64,000 bases of DNA from Thalassolituus sp. UBA1087. Lineage in GTDB: Bacteria; Pseudomonadota; Gammaproteobacteria; Pseudomonadales; Oceanobacteraceae. The stretch spans positions 7,489-71,488 of the forward strand of contig DCCG01000044.1 of NCBI GenBank assembly GCA_002314145.1, written 5' to 3'. The translations under genes and the position numbers were made by a program. Below are positions 62,359 through 64,000 of this stretch, piece by piece; position 1 is the first letter of the stretch, and every line of letters begins with the position of its first letter. The notes below the pieces were generated by a model, which did no database searches, had not been told where the DNA came from, and saw nothing but the letters and a program-made list of their open reading frames with translations.

Positions 62359-63168
62359 ATGGCATTCTTTAGCACTCAGGATCAGGTCAGGATTCACTAC
62401 ACAGTATCCGGTTCCGGACAACCCTTGTTACTGGTACCGGGCTGGAGCTGCAGTCTGCATTTTTTTGATAAAAATATCGCGCCACTGGCGCAACACTTTC
62501 AGGTCATTGCGATGGACCTGCGCGGCCATGGGGATTCCGATAAGCCGGATCATGGGCACCGGATTGCCCGTTACGCCATGGATGTCAAAGAGTTGCTGGA
62601 TCATCTGCAAGTGGAACAGGTCACGGCGGCGGGCTGGTCCATGGGCGCTTCAGTATTGTGGAGTTATCTTGAATTATTCGGCAATCACCGGCTGGCAAAA
62701 CTGATCAGTATTGACCAGTCACCGGCACAGTATTTCGCCCCGGACTGGCAATGGGGTCAGCTGGGCTGTTACGACGTGGAATCTTATCTGCGCCTGTGCG
62801 CACAGCTGCAATACGAAGAACACAGCAACGCGGAAGGTACGGTAAAGGGATGCCTGTATAACGAACCTTCCGCCGGGGAAGTGGCTTTTTTAGCCGATGA
62901 AATTATGAAATGTCCGGCCCAGGTTAAAATCGATATTATGCGCGACCATACCAATCTCGACTGGCGGGATTTTATTCCTCATATCACCATCCCGACACTG
63001 GTCTGTGTAGCGAAAGAAAGCCGGGTGTTTCCGTGGCAGGGCAGTGCCTGGGTAGGCGAAAATATTGCAGGAGCCAGAACAGAGTTCTTTGATGGTTGTG
63101 GCCATATGCTGTTCCGGGATGATCCCGAAAAATTTAACCGTGTGGTGCAGGACTTTATACAAAGCTGA
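62359..63168 (+). CDS. Alpha/beta hydrolase
   Basis: 269 residues with the canonical fold pattern: oxyanion stretch LLLVPGWSC, DLRGHGDSDKP, nucleophile Ser94 in GWSMG, and catalytic His249 in DGCGHMLF. The acid is probably an Asp or Glu near residues 215-225. The specific substrate is unknown. ATG at 62359 has AGGAG eight bases upstream; the longer frame from 62296 is rejected. It converges on an AraC-type regulator, which may control it. Confidence 0.88.
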   Translation: MAFFSTQDQVRIHYTVSGSGQPLLLVPGWSCSLHFFDKNIAPLAQHFQVIAMDLRGHGDSDKPDHGHRIARYAMDVKELLDHLQVEQVTAAGWSMGASVLWSYLELFGNHRLAKLISIDQSPAQYFAPDWQWGQLGCYDVESYLRLCAQLQYEEHSNAEGTVKGCLYNEPSAGEVAFLADEIMKCPAQVKIDIMRDHTNLDWRDFIPHITIPTLVCVAKESRVFPWQGSAWVGENIAGARTEFFDGCGHMLFRDDPEKFNRVVQDFIQS

Positions 63169-63191
63169 TTCTGCCAGAACGGTTATCATCG

Positions 63192-63965
63192 TCAGTCAGT
63201 TGCAGTACTCACCACGGGAGCTTTCTGTTGCAGAGCATATTCCCGCGGTGAGACACCGTATTGCTGCTGAAAACGCCGGCAAAAATGGCTGGGGCTGACA
63301 TAGCCCACGTCGTAACAGGTTTGTGTCACACTCTGCCCGGCAGCGATAAGCTCGCGGGCTTTTTCCAGCCGGCGTTGCTGTATATATTCCATCGGCCCGC
63401 TGCCCATAACATGACGGAACTGCTGATACAGTTTGCTGCGAGACATGCAGGCAACGCGGCACAGGCGGTCAATATCCAGGCTTTCCGTCAGATGGGCATC
63501 GATATACCGCACAGTATCCGTCAGTGCGCTGAGCGTCGGATCATGACGTGCACAATGCAGCAGAAAATTACGCCCCTGCTGACGCAGCATGCGCGTAAGC
63601 AATTCAGTGACGCCCAGATTCAGTACCAGATCACGGTCCGAATCATGGCTCATAAAACTATCCACGATCCGCACCAATAACTGCTGTGTTGCTTCGGTAT
63701 GAAACAGATGCAGGACATGATCATGCTGCGGATTCCACTCGCCCAGTTCTTTGGGTAGCGGGTTTTTCTGATTCAGCTGATCACAGACCTGGCGCAGTTT
63801 GTCGCGGCTGATGCCCAGCGCCAGACAACTGGTTGGTGACATTTCTGTTGCTTCAGGGAAATCAATATCGACACTTTCTCCGGGCGCCATCACAAAGGAT
63901 TCATGGGGCAAAAAAGGCGAATTAAAGTGGTTTTTTCCATGCAGAACTTTTTTACCTGAAATCAT
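63192..63965 (-). CDS. AraC-family transcriptional regulator
   Basis: 257 residues. An N-terminal cupin-like sensor (about 1-145) is followed by the double helix-turn-helix (about 155-250): SLDIDRLCRVACMSRSKLYQQFRHVMG and VTQTCYDVGYVSPSHFCRRFQQQYGVSPREY. The effector is unknown. It is convergent with the alpha/beta hydrolase, with a 23-base gap and no clear terminator. Its own promoter lies at or beyond the window edge. Confidence 0.92.
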   Translation of the reverse strand: MISGKKVLHGKNHFNSPFLPHESFVMAPGESVDIDFPEATEMSPTSCLALGISRDKLRQVCDQLNQKNPLPKELGEWNPQHDHVLHLFHTEATQQLLVRIVDSFMSHDSDRDLVLNLGVTELLTRMLRQQGRNFLLHCARHDPTLSALTDTVRYIDAHLTESLDIDRLCRVACMSRSKLYQQFRHVMGSGPMEYIQQRRLEKARELIAAGQSVTQTCYDVGYVSPSHFCRRFQQQYGVSPREYALQQKAPVVSTATD

Positions 63966-64000
63966 GCCGCAATAAAGCGCACTTTCAAGTAATAACTGCA

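Noticed and set aside
62158..62421. 87-codon minus-strand frame upstream of the alpha/beta hydrolase
   Set aside because: It overlaps the hydrolase start, has no ribosome-binding site, and would be cut by the hairpin at 62204-62221.
1..64000. CRISPR arrays, insertion sequences, tRNA or rRNA genes
   Set aside because: No regularly spaced repeats, transposase-like frames with terminal inverted repeats, or tRNA-like cloverleaf segments were found by reading the gaps.

Overview
The window looks like a chromosomal segment of a free-living, aerobic, flagellated gammaproteobacterium of the Oceanospirillales/Pseudomonadales kind. This is inferred from gene content and order, not from a marker gene. 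Nearly all of it is densely packed housekeeping DNA. I see no insertion sequence, prophage, CRISPR array, rRNA or tRNA.

Layout. (1) 1-7140: miaA-mutL-amiB-tsaE-nnr on the minus strand, with queG divergent. (2) 7153-14792: a chemoreceptor with a duplicated sensor, then cyoABCDE (cytochrome bo3 oxidase and heme O synthase) and a small upstream membrane ORF. (3) 15225-22396: orn, rsgA, motAB, an HDOD-GAF protein, a rhodanese and psd. (4) 22513-26538: a HupE/UreJ-like membrane protein, then epmA, efp and epmB, i.e. elongation factor P with two of its modification enzymes. (5) 26674-33724: a PilZ-like protein, FimX, serB with a 56-residue upstream ORF, and a membrane protein with a decayed nucleotide-cyclase domain. 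From memory, blocks 1, 3 and 5 follow the Pseudomonas aeruginosa order miaA...queG-orn...psd-(hypothetical)-fimX-serB; blocks 2 and 4 interrupt that order.

(6) 33823-35375: a porin plus a mini phosphate-type binding protein. (7) 35414-42009: a DTW-domain gene, uvrA, a CsgD/VpsT-like regulator, a YajR-like transporter and ssb. (8) 42060-48472: a 14-helix drug-efflux transporter with a divergent TetR repressor, moeA, an FAH-family hydrolase, a PilZ protein and ettA. (9) 48895-55078: a 1391-residue multi-PAS GGDEF/EAL protein, glyA and a small unknown protein. (10) 55348-61799: a PF10118-type diiron protein, then nrdR-ribD-ribE-ribBA-ribH-nusB-thiL. (11) 61811-64000: a Nif11-like small protein, an alpha/beta hydrolase and an AraC-family regulator.

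Two themes stand out. Cyclic di-GMP signalling is dense: FimX, the GGDEF/EAL protein, a canonical PilZ protein, a PilZ-like protein without the arginine motif, and a VpsT-like regulator. Several signalling domains have visibly lost catalytic residues: FimX GGDEF and EAL, the cyclase-like protein, and the GTP cyclohydrolase half of RibBA. I found no wholly new multi-gene system. The best leads are the pseudo-cyclase, the PilZ-like/FimX pair, the 56-residue ORF upstream of serB, the orphan Nif11-like peptide, the tandem-sensor chemoreceptor and the porin/mini-binding-protein operon with its leader palindrome.
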